From contig NZ_QDDR01000003.1 in NCBI RefSeq assembly GCF_003075525.1, positions 124,001 through 188,000 on the forward strand: a stretch of DNA of 64,000 bases, given 5' to 3'. Position 1 is the stretch's first letter, and each line of letters starts with the position of its first letter. This DNA is from Pararhodobacter aggregans. GTDB taxonomy: Bacteria; Pseudomonadota; Alphaproteobacteria; Rhodobacterales; Rhodobacteraceae. This document shows, one piece after another, positions 7,035 to 15,631 of this stretch. The translations under genes were made by a program, and so were the position numbers. The notes beneath the pieces are model-generated. The model did no database searches and was not told where the DNA came from. It saw only the letters and a program-made list of their open reading frames with translations.

Positions 7035-8210
7035 ATGAGATTGCTGTTGAGCGCGGCCTTCGTTGCCTTGGCCACCGCCCCCGCCATGGCCGACGAGATC
7101 CGCATCGCCCATATCCACGACATGACCGGCGCGCTGGAAGCCTATGCCGCGCAAAGCCAGATCGGCCTGATGATGGGCCTCGAATACGCCACCGAAGGCA
7201 CGATGCAGGTGGAGGGTAACGATCTGGTTGTCACCGAATATGACAGCCAGCTGCGCCCCGATCTGGGCCGCGCCCTGCTGGCGCAGGCCTTCGGCGACGA
7301 TGGCGCCGATATCGCCGTCGGCCCCACCTCGTCGGGCGTGGCCCTGGCCATGCTGCCGGTGGCCGAGGAATACGAGCGCATCCTGCTGGTGGAACCGGCG
7401 GTGGCCGATTCGATCACCGGCGCCGACTGGAACCGCTACATCTTCCGCACCGGGCGCAACTCCAGCCAGGACGCCATCTCGAACGCCATCGCCCTGGGGC
7501 AGGAGGGCGTGGTGATCGCCACGCTGGCGCAGGATTACGCCTTCGGCCGCGACGGCATCGCCGCCTTCCGCGAAGCGCTGGAAGGCACCCCCGCCCGGCT
7601 GGTGCATGAGGAATACGCGCCCACCGACACCACCGATTTCACCGCCGCCGCCGAGCGCATCTTCAACGCCCTGCAGGAACACGAAGGCGACCGTCGCCTG
7701 TTCGTCATCTGGGCGGGCGGCAACAACCCGATGAGCCGGATCCAGGCGATGGACCCGGGCCGGTTCGGCATCCAGATGGCCACCGGCGGCAACATCCTGC
7801 CTGCGATGGTCAGCTACCGCGACTTCCCCGGCATGGAGGGCGCGACCTATTACTATTATGAGATCCCGCAGAATCCGGTGAACCAATGGTTCGTCGAACA
7901 GCACATGGAACGCTACGGCACCCCGCCCGATTTCTTCACCGCAGGCGGCATGGCGGCCGGGATCGCCATCGTCGAGGCCCTGCGCGCCAGCGGCGGCTCG
8001 ACCGATGCCGAGGATCTGATCACCGCCATGGAGGGCATGCATTTCGAGACGCCCAAGGGCGAGATGTGGTTCCGCGCCGAGGACCATCAGGCCATGCAAT
8101 CCATGTACCACTTCCGCATCGCCATCCATGACGGCGTCGAATGGGCCGTGCCGGAACTGGTGCGCGAGATCACGCCCGACATGATGGACATCCCGATCCG
8201 CAACCAGTGA
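7035..8210 (+). CDS. ABC transporter substrate-binding protein (branched-chain amino acid / amide family)
   Basis: 391 residues with signal peptide about 1-19 (MRLLLSAAF to AMADE), then a two-lobe periplasmic binding protein of the LivJ/AmiC class: IRIAHIHDMTGALEAYA at the start of lobe one, IAVGPTSSGVALAMLPVAEE, VVIATLAQDYAFGRDG at the hinge and a late GGMAAGIAIVEALRA helix. It delivers a solute to the permease encoded downstream. I chose the ATG after AGGGAGGAATTC; earlier methionines lie in the inverted repeat. First gene of a LivJ-G-F-H-M type operon ending in a hydrolase gene. Family assignment good, ligand unknown. Confidence 0.88.
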   Translation: MRLLLSAAFVALATAPAMADEIRIAHIHDMTGALEAYAAQSQIGLMMGLEYATEGTMQVEGNDLVVTEYDSQLRPDLGRALLAQAFGDDGADIAVGPTSSGVALAMLPVAEEYERILLVEPAVADSITGADWNRYIFRTGRNSSQDAISNAIALGQEGVVIATLAQDYAFGRDGIAAFREALEGTPARLVHEEYAPTDTTDFTAAAERIFNALQEHEGDRRLFVIWAGGNNPMSRIQAMDPGRFGIQMATGGNILPAMVSYRDFPGMEGATYYYYEIPQNPVNQWFVEQHMERYGTPPDFFTAGGMAAGIAIVEALRASGGSTDAEDLITAMEGMHFETPKGEMWFRAEDHQAMQSMYHFRIAIHDGVEWAVPELVREITPDMMDIPIRNQ

Positions 8211-8227
8211 TCGGGCGTTGATCGGCC

Positions 8228-8303
8228 GGGGGGCGTCCGCCGCGCGCCCCCCTCATCTTTGTTCTTCAAATATCCCGGGGGGCTCGGGGGGCTGGCCCCC
8301 CGA
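8228..8303. repeat. Dispersed intergenic element, copy 1 (two G/C hairpins around an ATCTTTGTTCT core)
   Basis: A hairpin of GGGGGGCG (8228-8235) with CGCCCCCC (8245-8252), the core CATCTTTGTTCTTCAAATATCC (ends 8275) and a second perfect hairpin TCGGGGGG / CCCCCCGA (8284-8303). The core recurs at 12748 and, inverted, at 34624. Here it lies inside an operon, between the binding-protein gene and the ATPase genes, where it may also lower downstream expression. Confidence 0.75.
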
Positions 8304-8344
8304 ACCTTGCCGCACGCGCCACCCTCCCCTCGAAAAGGCCTGCC

Positions 8345-9109
8345 ATGCCCCAGCCTTCTCTCGTCACCCAGGATCTGACCGTGCGCTTCGGCGGCCATGT
8401 CGCCGTGGACCGCGTGAGCTGCGCCTTCACCCCCGGCGAGCTGACCGCCATCGTCGGCCCCAACGGCGCCGGCAAGACCACCTATTTCAACCTGATCTCG
8501 GGCCAGATCCGCGCCACCTCGGGCCGTGTGACGCTCATGGGCCGCGACATTTCCGGCCTCTCGCCCTCGGCCCGGACCGAGGCAGGGCTCGGCCGCGCCT
8601 TTCAGCTGACCAACCTCTTCCCCCGCCTCACCGTTCTGGAAAACGTCCGCCTGGTCATCCAGGCGCGCGAGCGGCGGGGCTTCAACCTCTGGACCATGGC
8701 GATGGGCCACCGCGACCTGATCGAGGAAGCCGAGGCGGTGCTGGACCGCGTCCGCCTGACCGCGCTGCGCGACCAGAATGTCAGCGCCCTGTCGCACGGC
8801 GACCAGCGCAAGCTGGAGGTGGCGGCGATGATCGCCCTGAAGCCCCGGGTCTTCATGTTCGACGAACCCACCGCCGGCATGTCGGTCGAGGAGGCGCCGG
8901 TCATCCTGGACCTGATCGCCGGGATCAAGGCCGACCCCGCCGCCACCGTCCTGCTGGTCGAACACAAGATGGACGTGATCCGCAGCCTCGCCGACCGCAT
9001 CATCGTCCTGCACAACGGCGCGCTGGTGGCCGATGGCAAACCGGCCGAGGTCATGGCCTCGGCCGTGGTGCAGGAGGCCTATCTCGGCAAGGAACTGACC
9101 GATGTCTGA
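8345..9109 (+). CDS. ABC transporter ATP-binding protein, LivG type
   Basis: 254 residues. Walker A GPNGAGKTT (about 39-47), the Q-loop region GLGRAFQLTNLFPRLTVLENV typical of LivG, signature ALSHGDQRKLEVA in place of canonical LSGGQ (normal for LivG), Walker B VFMFDEPTAGMS and the switch His in LLVEHKMDVI. With LivF it powers import through the two permeases. Its last bases overlap the start of the next gene by eight. Confidence 0.9.
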   Translation: MPQPSLVTQDLTVRFGGHVAVDRVSCAFTPGELTAIVGPNGAGKTTYFNLISGQIRATSGRVTLMGRDISGLSPSARTEAGLGRAFQLTNLFPRLTVLENVRLVIQARERRGFNLWTMAMGHRDLIEEAEAVLDRVRLTALRDQNVSALSHGDQRKLEVAAMIALKPRVFMFDEPTAGMSVEEAPVILDLIAGIKADPAATVLLVEHKMDVIRSLADRIIVLHNGALVADGKPAEVMASAVVQEAYLGKELTDV

Positions 9110-9824
9110 CGCCATTCTCAGGCTGAAGGGCGTCAAGACCGACATCGCCCAGTACCACATCCTGCACGGCGTCGACCTCGATGTGCCACGCGGCGCGGTG
9201 ACCATGCTGCTGGGCCGCAACGGCGCGGGCAAGACCACCACGCTGCGCACCATCATGGGGCTGTGGAAGCCGCATCAGGGCGAAATCCTGCTCGATGGCG
9301 CGCCGATCAACGGCCTCAACCCCGCGCAGATCGCCCGGCGCGGCATCGGCTTCGTACCCGAGGATATGGGGATCTTCTCGGACCTCACGGTCGAGGAGAA
9401 CATCCGCCTCGCCGCCCTGTCCGGCCAGCCGATCCCCGAACGCCTCGACTGGATTTTCGAGGCCTTTCCGGCGCTGCGCACCTTCTGGAAATCCGCCGCA
9501 GGCACCCTGTCCGGCGGGCAGAAGCAGATGCTCTCGGTCGCCCGCGCGGTGGTCGAGGATCGCGAACTCTACCTGATCGACGAACCCTCCAAGGGGCTGG
9601 CCCCCGCCATCGTCGCCACGCTGGCCAAGGCGCTGAAAGACCTGAAGAACCGCGGCGCCTCGATCCTGATGGTCGAGCAGAATTTCTCGCTGGCCAAGGC
9701 CCTGGGCGATCATGTCGCGGTCATGGATGACGGCAGGATCATCTGGACCGGCCGCATGACCGAGCTGGCCTCGGACACCGGCCTGCAGGAACGCCTGATG
9801 GGCCTGAAGATGGAAACCGCATGA
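9102..9824 (+). CDS. ABC transporter ATP-binding protein, LivF type
   Basis: 240 residues. Walker A GRNGAGKTT (about 38-46), the LivF-typical RRGIGFVPEDMGIFSDLTVEEN, signature LSGGQKQML, Walker B LYLIDEPSKGLAP and the H-loop region ILMVEQNFSLA. Second nucleotide-binding subunit of the importer; it overlaps its upstream partner by eight bases and the permease gene downstream by an ATGA, showing tight coupling. Confidence 0.9.
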   Translation: MSDAILRLKGVKTDIAQYHILHGVDLDVPRGAVTMLLGRNGAGKTTTLRTIMGLWKPHQGEILLDGAPINGLNPAQIARRGIGFVPEDMGIFSDLTVEENIRLAALSGQPIPERLDWIFEAFPALRTFWKSAAGTLSGGQKQMLSVARAVVEDRELYLIDEPSKGLAPAIVATLAKALKDLKNRGASILMVEQNFSLAKALGDHVAVMDDGRIIWTGRMTELASDTGLQERLMGLKMETA

Positions 9825-10855
9825 CCGATTCCGCCCCCACCCATGCCCCCACGATGACCAAGTTGCCGCTGGCCGAACGGCTGCGGCCCTGGCTGCCGGT
9901 GCTGCTGGTGCCGGTGCTGATCGTCATCGGCTACCTGATCATCCCCTCGCAATCGTCGTGGCTGACGCTGACCGTCTCCGGCCTCGCCATGGGGATGATG
10001 ATCTTCGTCATCGCCTCGGGGATGACGCTGGTTTTCGGCCTGATGGATGTCATCAACTTCGGGCACGGCGCCTTCATCTCGTTCGGGGCCTTCGTCGGCA
10101 CCACCGTGCTGCTGGCGCTGGGGCAGATGACCGGCGCACCCTCGCTACTCCTGAACCTGCTGGCCATCGCCGGGGCGGTGCTGGCGGCGATGATCGTCAC
10201 CGGCGGCATGGGCTGGGCCTTCGAGCGCGCCATCGTGCGCCCGGTCTATGGCAGCCACCTCAAGCAGATCCTCGTCACCATGGGCGGGCTCATTGTCGCC
10301 GAACAGCTGATCTATGTGATCTGGGGCGGGCATGAGATCGTCATCGCAAGGCCCGAGACGCTGAAAGGCGCCATCACCTTCGCCGGCGCCGCGCTGGAGA
10401 AATACCGGCTGGTCGCGGTCGCCGTGGGGCTGATCGTGTTCCTCGCGCTCAGGCTGGTGCTCAGACGCACCAAGCTGGGCCTCATCGTCCGCGCGGGCGT
10501 CGAGAACCCCGAGATGGTGCAGGCGCTGGGCTACAACATCACCCGCGTCTTCGTCGGCGTCTTCATCGCCGGATCGGCGCTGGCGGGCCTCGGCGGCGTC
10601 ATGTGGGCGCTCTATCAGGAGGTCATCACCGCCCATATGGGCAACGAGATCATGATCCTCGTGTTCATCGTGGTCATCATCGGCGGCCTCGGCTCGGTCG
10701 AGGGCTGCTTCATCGGCGCGCTGACCGTGGGGCTGGTGCAGAACTACGCCGCTTTCATGGAGCCGAAACTGGCCCTGATTTCCAACATCGCCCTGATGGT
10801 GGCGATCCTGATGTGGCGGCCCATGGGCATGGTCCCGGTGGTGAAGGCGAAGTGA
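9821..10855 (+). CDS. ABC transporter permease, LivH type
   Basis: 344 residues with about eight membrane helices after a polar N-terminus of roughly 27 residues. LVFGLMDVINFGHGAFISFGAFV is the LivH signature, and ENPEMVQALGYNITRVF followed by GGLGSVEGCFIGALTVGLVQNY is the cytoplasmic coupling region and last helices. It forms the channel with LivM. ATGA overlap with the preceding ATPase gene. Confidence 0.9.
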   Translation: MTDSAPTHAPTMTKLPLAERLRPWLPVLLVPVLIVIGYLIIPSQSSWLTLTVSGLAMGMMIFVIASGMTLVFGLMDVINFGHGAFISFGAFVGTTVLLALGQMTGAPSLLLNLLAIAGAVLAAMIVTGGMGWAFERAIVRPVYGSHLKQILVTMGGLIVAEQLIYVIWGGHEIVIARPETLKGAITFAGAALEKYRLVAVAVGLIVFLALRLVLRRTKLGLIVRAGVENPEMVQALGYNITRVFVGVFIAGSALAGLGGVMWALYQEVITAHMGNEIMILVFIVVIIGGLGSVEGCFIGALTVGLVQNYAAFMEPKLALISNIALMVAILMWRPMGMVPVVKAK

Positions 10856-10857
10856 CG

Positions 10858-11907
10858 ATGATGCGCATTCTTTCCGGCGATTCCCCGAAAAGCCCGGTGC
10901 TGGCGGTGCTGCTGGCGCTGATCCTGCTGGCGCTGGCCTTCGCGCCTTTCCTGTTCCCCGGCTCGCGGTCGCTGGAAACCGCCGCCCGGATCTGCATCTT
11001 CATCGTGCTGGTGGCGAGCTACGACTTGCTCTTGGGCTATGGCGGCATCGTCAGCTTCGCCCATACCATGTTCTTCGGCATGGGCGCCTACGGCGTCGCC
11101 ATCGCCACGGCGCGGATGGGCACGGGATACCCGGCGCTGGCGGTGGGCGCACTGGCTGGCATGGTCGCGGCGGGACTGGTGGCGCTGCTGATCGCGCTGC
11201 TGTCACTGCGCGTGCGGGCGATCTTCTTCGCCATGATTACGCTCGCCATCGCCTCGGCCGTGGCGGTGCTGGTCAGCCAGCTGTCGGCCATCACCGGCGG
11301 CGAGGACGGGATGAACATCCGCATCCCGCGCGAACTGACCCCGGCCTTCCGGCTGGGCGAGGTGATGGGCACCGGGATCAACGGCAAGATCCTGAACTAT
11401 TACCTCGTGTTCTTCTGCTGCCTGGCGCTGTTCCTGCTGATGCTGCGCATCGTCAACTCGCCCTTCGGCCGCGTCCTGCAGGCGATCCGCGAAAACGCCT
11501 TCCGGGCCGAGGCGATCGGCTACCGCGTCGTCCTCTACCGGGCGCTCGCCACCTGCCTCAGCGCGATGATCGCGGCACTGGCGGGGTCGCTCTTCGCCAT
11601 CTGGCTGCGCTACGTGGGCCCGGCGACCACGCTGGGGATGGAGATCATGATGGACATCCTGCTCATCGTGGTGATCGGCGGCATGGGGACGATGTATGGC
11701 GCGGTAGTCGGCACGGCGATCTTCGTGCTGGCGCAGAACTACCTGAAAACGCTGATGGGCGGCATGTCCGAGGCAACCTCGGCCCTGCCGCTGATCCCCG
11801 ACCTCCTCAGCCCCGACCGCTGGCTTCTGTGGCTGGGCATCCTCTTCATCCTGTCGGTCTATTTCTTCCCCACCGGCATCGTCGGCCGCCTGCGGGGAAC
11901 CCGGTGA
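10858..11907 (+). CDS. ABC transporter permease, LivM type
   Basis: 349 residues, mostly membrane helices. YDLLLGYGGIVSFAHTMFFGMGAYG is the LivM signature and GRVLQAIRENAFRAEAIGY the coupling helix; GGMGTMYGAVVGTAIFVLAQNYL matches the last helices. Two consecutive ATG codons follow the livH stop by two bases with AAGGCGA upstream; a GTG six bases earlier, overlapping the stop, is an alternative. Pairs with LivH. Confidence 0.88.
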   Translation: MMRILSGDSPKSPVLAVLLALILLALAFAPFLFPGSRSLETAARICIFIVLVASYDLLLGYGGIVSFAHTMFFGMGAYGVAIATARMGTGYPALAVGALAGMVAAGLVALLIALLSLRVRAIFFAMITLAIASAVAVLVSQLSAITGGEDGMNIRIPRELTPAFRLGEVMGTGINGKILNYYLVFFCCLALFLLMLRIVNSPFGRVLQAIRENAFRAEAIGYRVVLYRALATCLSAMIAALAGSLFAIWLRYVGPATTLGMEIMMDILLIVVIGGMGTMYGAVVGTAIFVLAQNYLKTLMGGMSEATSALPLIPDLLSPDRWLLWLGILFILSVYFFPTGIVGRLRGTR

Positions 11908-12677
11908 CGCGCGAGTCCCGCGTGACAATCCGGGGCCCTGCGGGCGCCCCGCCGGTCATCCTGCTGCACGGCTGGACCATGACCGGCGGGATCTGGGCGC
12001 CGGTCATGGAGCGGCTTCCTGCGCGCTGCTACGCCCCCGACCTGCCCGCACATGGCGAGACCACGGGCTACGCGCCCTCGGTCGAGGGCGGCGTGGCGCA
12101 GCTGGGCGATCTGATCGCGGAGCAGGGGATAGAGGGCGCCACGCTGGTCGGCTGGTCGCTGGGCGCGCTGATCGGCTGGCGCTACCTGGCCGGGGGCGGC
12201 GCGGGCGTGGCGCGCATGGTCTCGCTCGACATGTCGCCCTGCCCCCTGCCCGCGCCCGGCTGGGATTTCCCGATGCGCGGCCAGAGCGCCGAGAAAGCCG
12301 CCCGCGGCGCCGCCCGCTTCCGCGCCGACTGGCCGGGCGCCGCGCGCGCCATCGCCCAGGGCATGTTCGCCCGCCCCGAAAGCGCGCCGCCGCAGATCGG
12401 GGCCGGGATCCGCCGCCAGGACCCCGAGGCCATGGCGTGCTTCTGGGAATCGCTGGTGGCGGTGGACCTGAGGGAGGCCATCCCGACACTGGACCTGCAG
12501 CTGCTGGCGATGCACGGCGCCGAGAGCCGGGTCTATGCCCCCGAGACCGGCGCCTGGATCGCCAGCGCGGCGAAACGGGGATCGGTCAAAGTGCTGCCCG
12601 GCTGCGGCCATGCGCCGAACCTTGAAGACCCGGACAGCACCGCCGCGGCGATCCGCGATTTCGCCCGTCTCGCCTGA
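11904..12677 (+). CDS. Alpha/beta hydrolase, terminal gene of the ABC importer operon
   Basis: 257 residues of alpha/beta-hydrolase fold. VILLHGWTM (about 18-26) gives the oxyanion loop, GWSLG (83-87) the nucleophile elbow with Ser85, and GCGHAPNLEDP the catalytic His. The expected Asp before it falls in HGAESRVYAPE, where no Asp is visible, so the acid may be Glu or lie elsewhere. The shape recalls BioH/pimeloyl esterase-like enzymes. It starts at a GTG whose last bases overlap the livM stop, so it is translated with the transporter; it may hydrolyse an ester or amide brought in by it (inference). Confidence 0.82.
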   Translation: MTRESRVTIRGPAGAPPVILLHGWTMTGGIWAPVMERLPARCYAPDLPAHGETTGYAPSVEGGVAQLGDLIAEQGIEGATLVGWSLGALIGWRYLAGGGAGVARMVSLDMSPCPLPAPGWDFPMRGQSAEKAARGAARFRADWPGAARAIAQGMFARPESAPPQIGAGIRRQDPEAMACFWESLVAVDLREAIPTLDLQLLAMHGAESRVYAPETGAWIASAAKRGSVKVLPGCGHAPNLEDPDSTAAAIRDFARLA

Positions 12678-12702
12678 GGCACGGTTCCTCCGGAAGGGCG
12701 TA

Positions 12703-12745
12703 TTTTCAGCAGAATGAAAAGGCGCAGACAATTTGACTCAAATTG
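12703..12745. repeat. Two short palindromes in the gap after the hydrolase gene
   Basis: TTTTCA-gcagaa-TGAAAA (12703-12720) and the perfect palindrome CAATTTGA-C-TCAAATTG (12729-12745) stand side by side. They are AT-rich in a GC-rich setting and lie between converging genes, just before dispersed element copy 2. Either could end transcription as hairpins; the second looks like a protein-binding site but has no promoter next to it. Confidence 0.5.
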
Positions 12746-12747
12746 CG

Positions 12748-12812
12748 CATCTTTGTTCTGCAAATATCCTCGGGGGGTGAGGCCGCAGGCCGAGGGGGGC
12801 AGAAGGCCCCCC
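12748..12812. repeat. Dispersed intergenic element, copy 2
   Basis: Same core as at 8254 (one base different, CTG for CTT in the middle) at 12748-12769, followed by a C-rich/G-rich stretch and a hairpin GGGGGGC (12794-12800), loop AGAAG, GCCCCCC (12806-12812). It separates the hydrolase gene from the convergent tyrB gene and could terminate both. Confidence 0.75.
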
Positions 12813-12837
12813 TGCTCCGCTGCCACCCGAGGTGCCG

Positions 12838-14016
12838 TCAAAGGATTGCGGCGATGCCGCGGGCCACCATCGGGATGCTCTCCTCGGTCAGGCCCGCCAT
12901 GTTCAGCCGTCCGCCGCCGACGACATAGACGCCGTATTCCTCGCGCAGGCGCTCAATCTGGGCATCGTCCCCGCCCAAGAGCGAGAACATGCCGCGCTGG
13001 TCGGCGAGATAGCCGAAGCGGTCCGAGCCGGAAGCATCGCGCAGGGCTTCGGCCAGCAGCCGCCGCAGGCGGTTCATCCGGTCGCGCATCTCGGTCAGTT
13101 CCGCTTCCCAATCGGCGCGGAGTGCCGGATCCTCGAGGATCATCGTCACCACCCGCGCGCCGTGGTCGGGCGGGAAGCTGATCGCCTGGCGGTTCAGCAC
13201 CTCCAGATTGCCCTGGACCGTGGCGCGCTCGCCCTCCGGCGCGATGACCAGGCAGCAGCCGGTCCGCTCGCGGTAGAGGCCGAAGTTCTTCGAGGTCGAG
13301 GCGGCGACGATCATCCGCTCGACCCGCGCGGCGAGCATCCGGACGCCCGCGGCATCGGCATCGAGCCCGTCGCCAAAGCCCTGATAGGCGATGTCGACGA
13401 AGGGCAGCACGCCCGTCTCGGCGCAGAAATCGGCGAGTTGCGCCCAATCCTCGGCGTTCAGATCCGCCCCGGTCGGGTTGTGGCAGCAGCCATGCACCAG
13501 CACCACATCGCCCGCCTGCGCCCCGGCCAGATCGGCCCACATGCCGGCGCGATCCACCACGCCATTCTCGGCGTCGTAATAGCGGTAGGTCTTGAACGAG
13601 AGGCCCGCGGCCTTGGTCAGGGCGAAATGGTTGGGCCAGGTCGGTTGCGAGATCCAGATCGTGGCGTGGGGATGGGCCTTGGCCACCAGGTCGAGCCCCA
13701 GCCGCACCGCCGCCGTGCCGCCGGTCGCGGCGCTGCCCGCCAGACGCGCGGCGGGCACGCTGTCGCCCAGCACCAGCCCGGCCATCGCCGCGCGGAAGGC
13801 GGGATCGCCCGAGAGCGTGGTATAGGTCTTGGTTTCCTGCGTCTCGACCAGGCGCCGTTCGGCGGCCTTGACCGCGCGCATCACCGGCGTGTTGCCCTGC
13901 GCATCCTTGTAGACGCCGAGGCCGAGGTCGACCTTGGCCGTGCGCGGATCCTCGCGGTAGAGGGTCATCACCTTGAGGATCGGGTCGCCCGGCGGGGGGG
14001 TGAGCGTCTGGAACAT
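12838..14016 (-). CDS. tyrB: Aromatic amino acid / aspartate aminotransferase (class I)
   Basis: 392 residues, a PLP-dependent fold-type I enzyme of the AspC/TyrB group. Visible marks are VDLGLGVYKD near the N-terminus, SQPTWPNH, the HGCCHNPTGADL substrate segment, PFVDIAYQGFGDG, the PLP lysine in STSKNFGLYRERTG and the C-terminal RLNMAGL (arginine for the alpha-carboxylate). It exchanges amino groups between aromatic amino acids or aspartate and 2-oxoglutarate in the cytosol. GAGGATCC precedes the ATG. It is the last gene of sseA - GNAT - tyrB. Confidence 0.88.
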   Translation of the reverse strand: MFQTLTPPPGDPILKVMTLYREDPRTAKVDLGLGVYKDAQGNTPVMRAVKAAERRLVETQETKTYTTLSGDPAFRAAMAGLVLGDSVPAARLAGSAATGGTAAVRLGLDLVAKAHPHATIWISQPTWPNHFALTKAAGLSFKTYRYYDAENGVVDRAGMWADLAGAQAGDVVLVHGCCHNPTGADLNAEDWAQLADFCAETGVLPFVDIAYQGFGDGLDADAAGVRMLAARVERMIVAASTSKNFGLYRERTGCCLVIAPEGERATVQGNLEVLNRQAISFPPDHGARVVTMILEDPALRADWEAELTEMRDRMNRLRRLLAEALRDASGSDRFGYLADQRGMFSLLGGDDAQIERLREEYGVYVVGGGRLNMAGLTEESIPMVARGIAAIL

Positions 14017-14026
14017 GGCAGGATCC

Positions 14027-14593
14027 TCAGGTCAGGGGTTGCGAGGCGGTGAAATCCTGCACCAGCTTGCGCGATTTCACCTCGGTCCGCACGGGCGAGA
14101 AGCCCATGCGCTGGTATTGCTGCAGGGCGCGGGGATGGTCCAGCGTGCAGGTGTTGACGGTGACTTTCCGCGTGTCCGGCCGCTCCCAGGCGGTCAGCAG
14201 CGCGGTCTTCAGCAGCCAGGACCCCAGCCCGGTCCCCACCGCCTGCGGCACCAGTCCGAAATAGGCAAGGTCGCAGGTCCCGGCCTCGGTCCCGTCGAGC
14301 ATGAAGAAACCCTGCGGCCAGCCCCGCGACATCAGCGCATAGAGCGCGACCTCGGGGTGCTGGATCCAGGCCTCGACCTCGGCCGCAGGGCGGGCGTGCT
14401 GGTCGGTCCAGGCATAATCGCGTCCGACCGCGTCATAAAGCGACAGGAACCACCAGACCGGCGGCGCATCGGCGCGGACCAGCAGCCCTTCGCGCCCCAG
14501 GGGCAGCGGTGGCCAGCCGAAGCCCGGCCGCTTGGTCATCTCCAGCCAGGTGACGCGGTAGTCGATCGACTGGCCGGCCCGGTACAGCGTCAT
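14027..14593 (-). CDS. GNAT-family N-acetyltransferase
   Basis: 188 residues. The acetyl-CoA binding motif A is seen as YFGLVPQAVGTGLGSWLLKTAL (Q-x-x-G-x-G, about 130-150), followed by VNTCTLDHPRALQQYQRMGF, the usual motif B ending. Substrate unknown. It starts one base after the sseA stop and ends ten bases before tyrB, so it is cotranscribed with two sulfur/amino-acid metabolism genes and may acetylate a small amine, but nothing in the sequence fixes this. Confidence 0.82.
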   Translation of the reverse strand: MTLYRAGQSIDYRVTWLEMTKRPGFGWPPLPLGREGLLVRADAPPVWWFLSLYDAVGRDYAWTDQHARPAAEVEAWIQHPEVALYALMSRGWPQGFFMLDGTEAGTCDLAYFGLVPQAVGTGLGSWLLKTALLTAWERPDTRKVTVNTCTLDHPRALQQYQRMGFSPVRTEVKSRKLVQDFTASQPLT

Positions 14594-14594
14594 C

Positions 14595-15443
14595 TCAGCC
14601 CTTCTCGACCTTCAGGTCGGGGTACATGCCCCATTCCGACCAGGACCCGTCATAAAGCGCGTGCTGGCGGTTGCCGAGGATCTCCAGCGCCAAGGACAGC
14701 ACCGCCGCCGTGACCCCCGACCCGCAGGAGGTGATGACCGGGCGGGCGATATCCACGCCCGCGGCCTCGAAGGCGGCGCGGAGCCCGGCTTCGTCCTTCA
14801 TCGTGTTGTCGGAGTTCAGCAGCGTCAGGAACGGCACGCTTTTCGCGCCGGGGATATGACCCGCGCGCAGGCCCGGGCGGGGTTCGGCGGCCTCGCCCCG
14901 GAAGCGTTCGGCGGACCGCGCATCGGCGATCTGCCAGTCACCCAGTTTCGAGGCCGAGGCGACCTGGCTCACGTCCTTGACCAGATGCGCCTGGCGCTGG
15001 ACGGTGATGTGGCGGTCGCGGACCACGGGCGGCATGTCGTCCAGCGGGCGGCCCTCGGCCTTCCACTTGGGCAGGCCGCCGTCCAGCACCGCGACATCGG
15101 TCTTGCCCATCAGGCGGAAGGTCCACCAGACGCGGGGCGCCGACCAGATGCCCTTGCTGTCATAGACCACGACCTGATGGCCGTCGCCCACGCCCATCGC
15201 CCGCATCCGGCTGATGAATTTCTCGGGCGGGGGGGCCATGTGGGGCAGCGCCGAGCGCTGGTCGCTGATCTCGTCGATATCGAAGAAACGGGCGCCGGGA
15301 ATATGCTCGACCTCGTATTCCTCCCGGGCGTTGCGGCCCGAATCGGCGAAATGCCACGAGGCATCCAGAAGCCGCAGATCGGGATCGTTCAGATGCGCGG
15401 CCAGCCACTCGGTGGACACCAGCGTGCGCGGATCGTCGGCCAT
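14595..15443 (-). CDS. sseA: 3-mercaptopyruvate sulfurtransferase (two rhodanese domains)
   Basis: 282 residues, two rhodanese domains (about 10-140 and 165-280). The C-terminal active site is CGSGVTA with Cys240, the mercaptopyruvate-type CGSGVT loop. It moves sulfur from 3-mercaptopyruvate, the transamination product of cysteine, to thiol acceptors. A transaminase (tyrB) in the same operon could supply that keto acid; this link is inferred. AAGGGAGATTGAG before the ATG supports the start. Confidence 0.92.
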   Translation of the reverse strand: MADDPRTLVSTEWLAAHLNDPDLRLLDASWHFADSGRNAREEYEVEHIPGARFFDIDEISDQRSALPHMAPPPEKFISRMRAMGVGDGHQVVVYDSKGIWSAPRVWWTFRLMGKTDVAVLDGGLPKWKAEGRPLDDMPPVVRDRHITVQRQAHLVKDVSQVASASKLGDWQIADARSAERFRGEAAEPRPGLRAGHIPGAKSVPFLTLLNSDNTMKDEAGLRAAFEAAGVDIARPVITSCGSGVTAAVLSLALEILGNRQHALYDGSWSEWGMYPDLKVEKG

Positions 15444-15631
15444 CTCAATCTCCCTTGCTTCACACGGCCCACCGTTACCGAATGCGCACCGGGTGAGGCA
15501 AGGGCAGAAGCGGGGTTGCGCCCCCGTGACGGCGGGGCCGGCGGCAATTGGCGCGCCCGCCGGCCGGGGATTTCGCCCCTGTATACCGGCGCATGCTGGC
15601 CTTGGCCGCAGCGGCGCGCTAAGTCAGCCGG

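Noticed and set aside
11829-11903. Start of the operon-end hydrolase upstream inside livM
   Set aside because: The hydrolase homology starts after the GTG that overlaps the livM stop; the earlier codons are livM in another frame.
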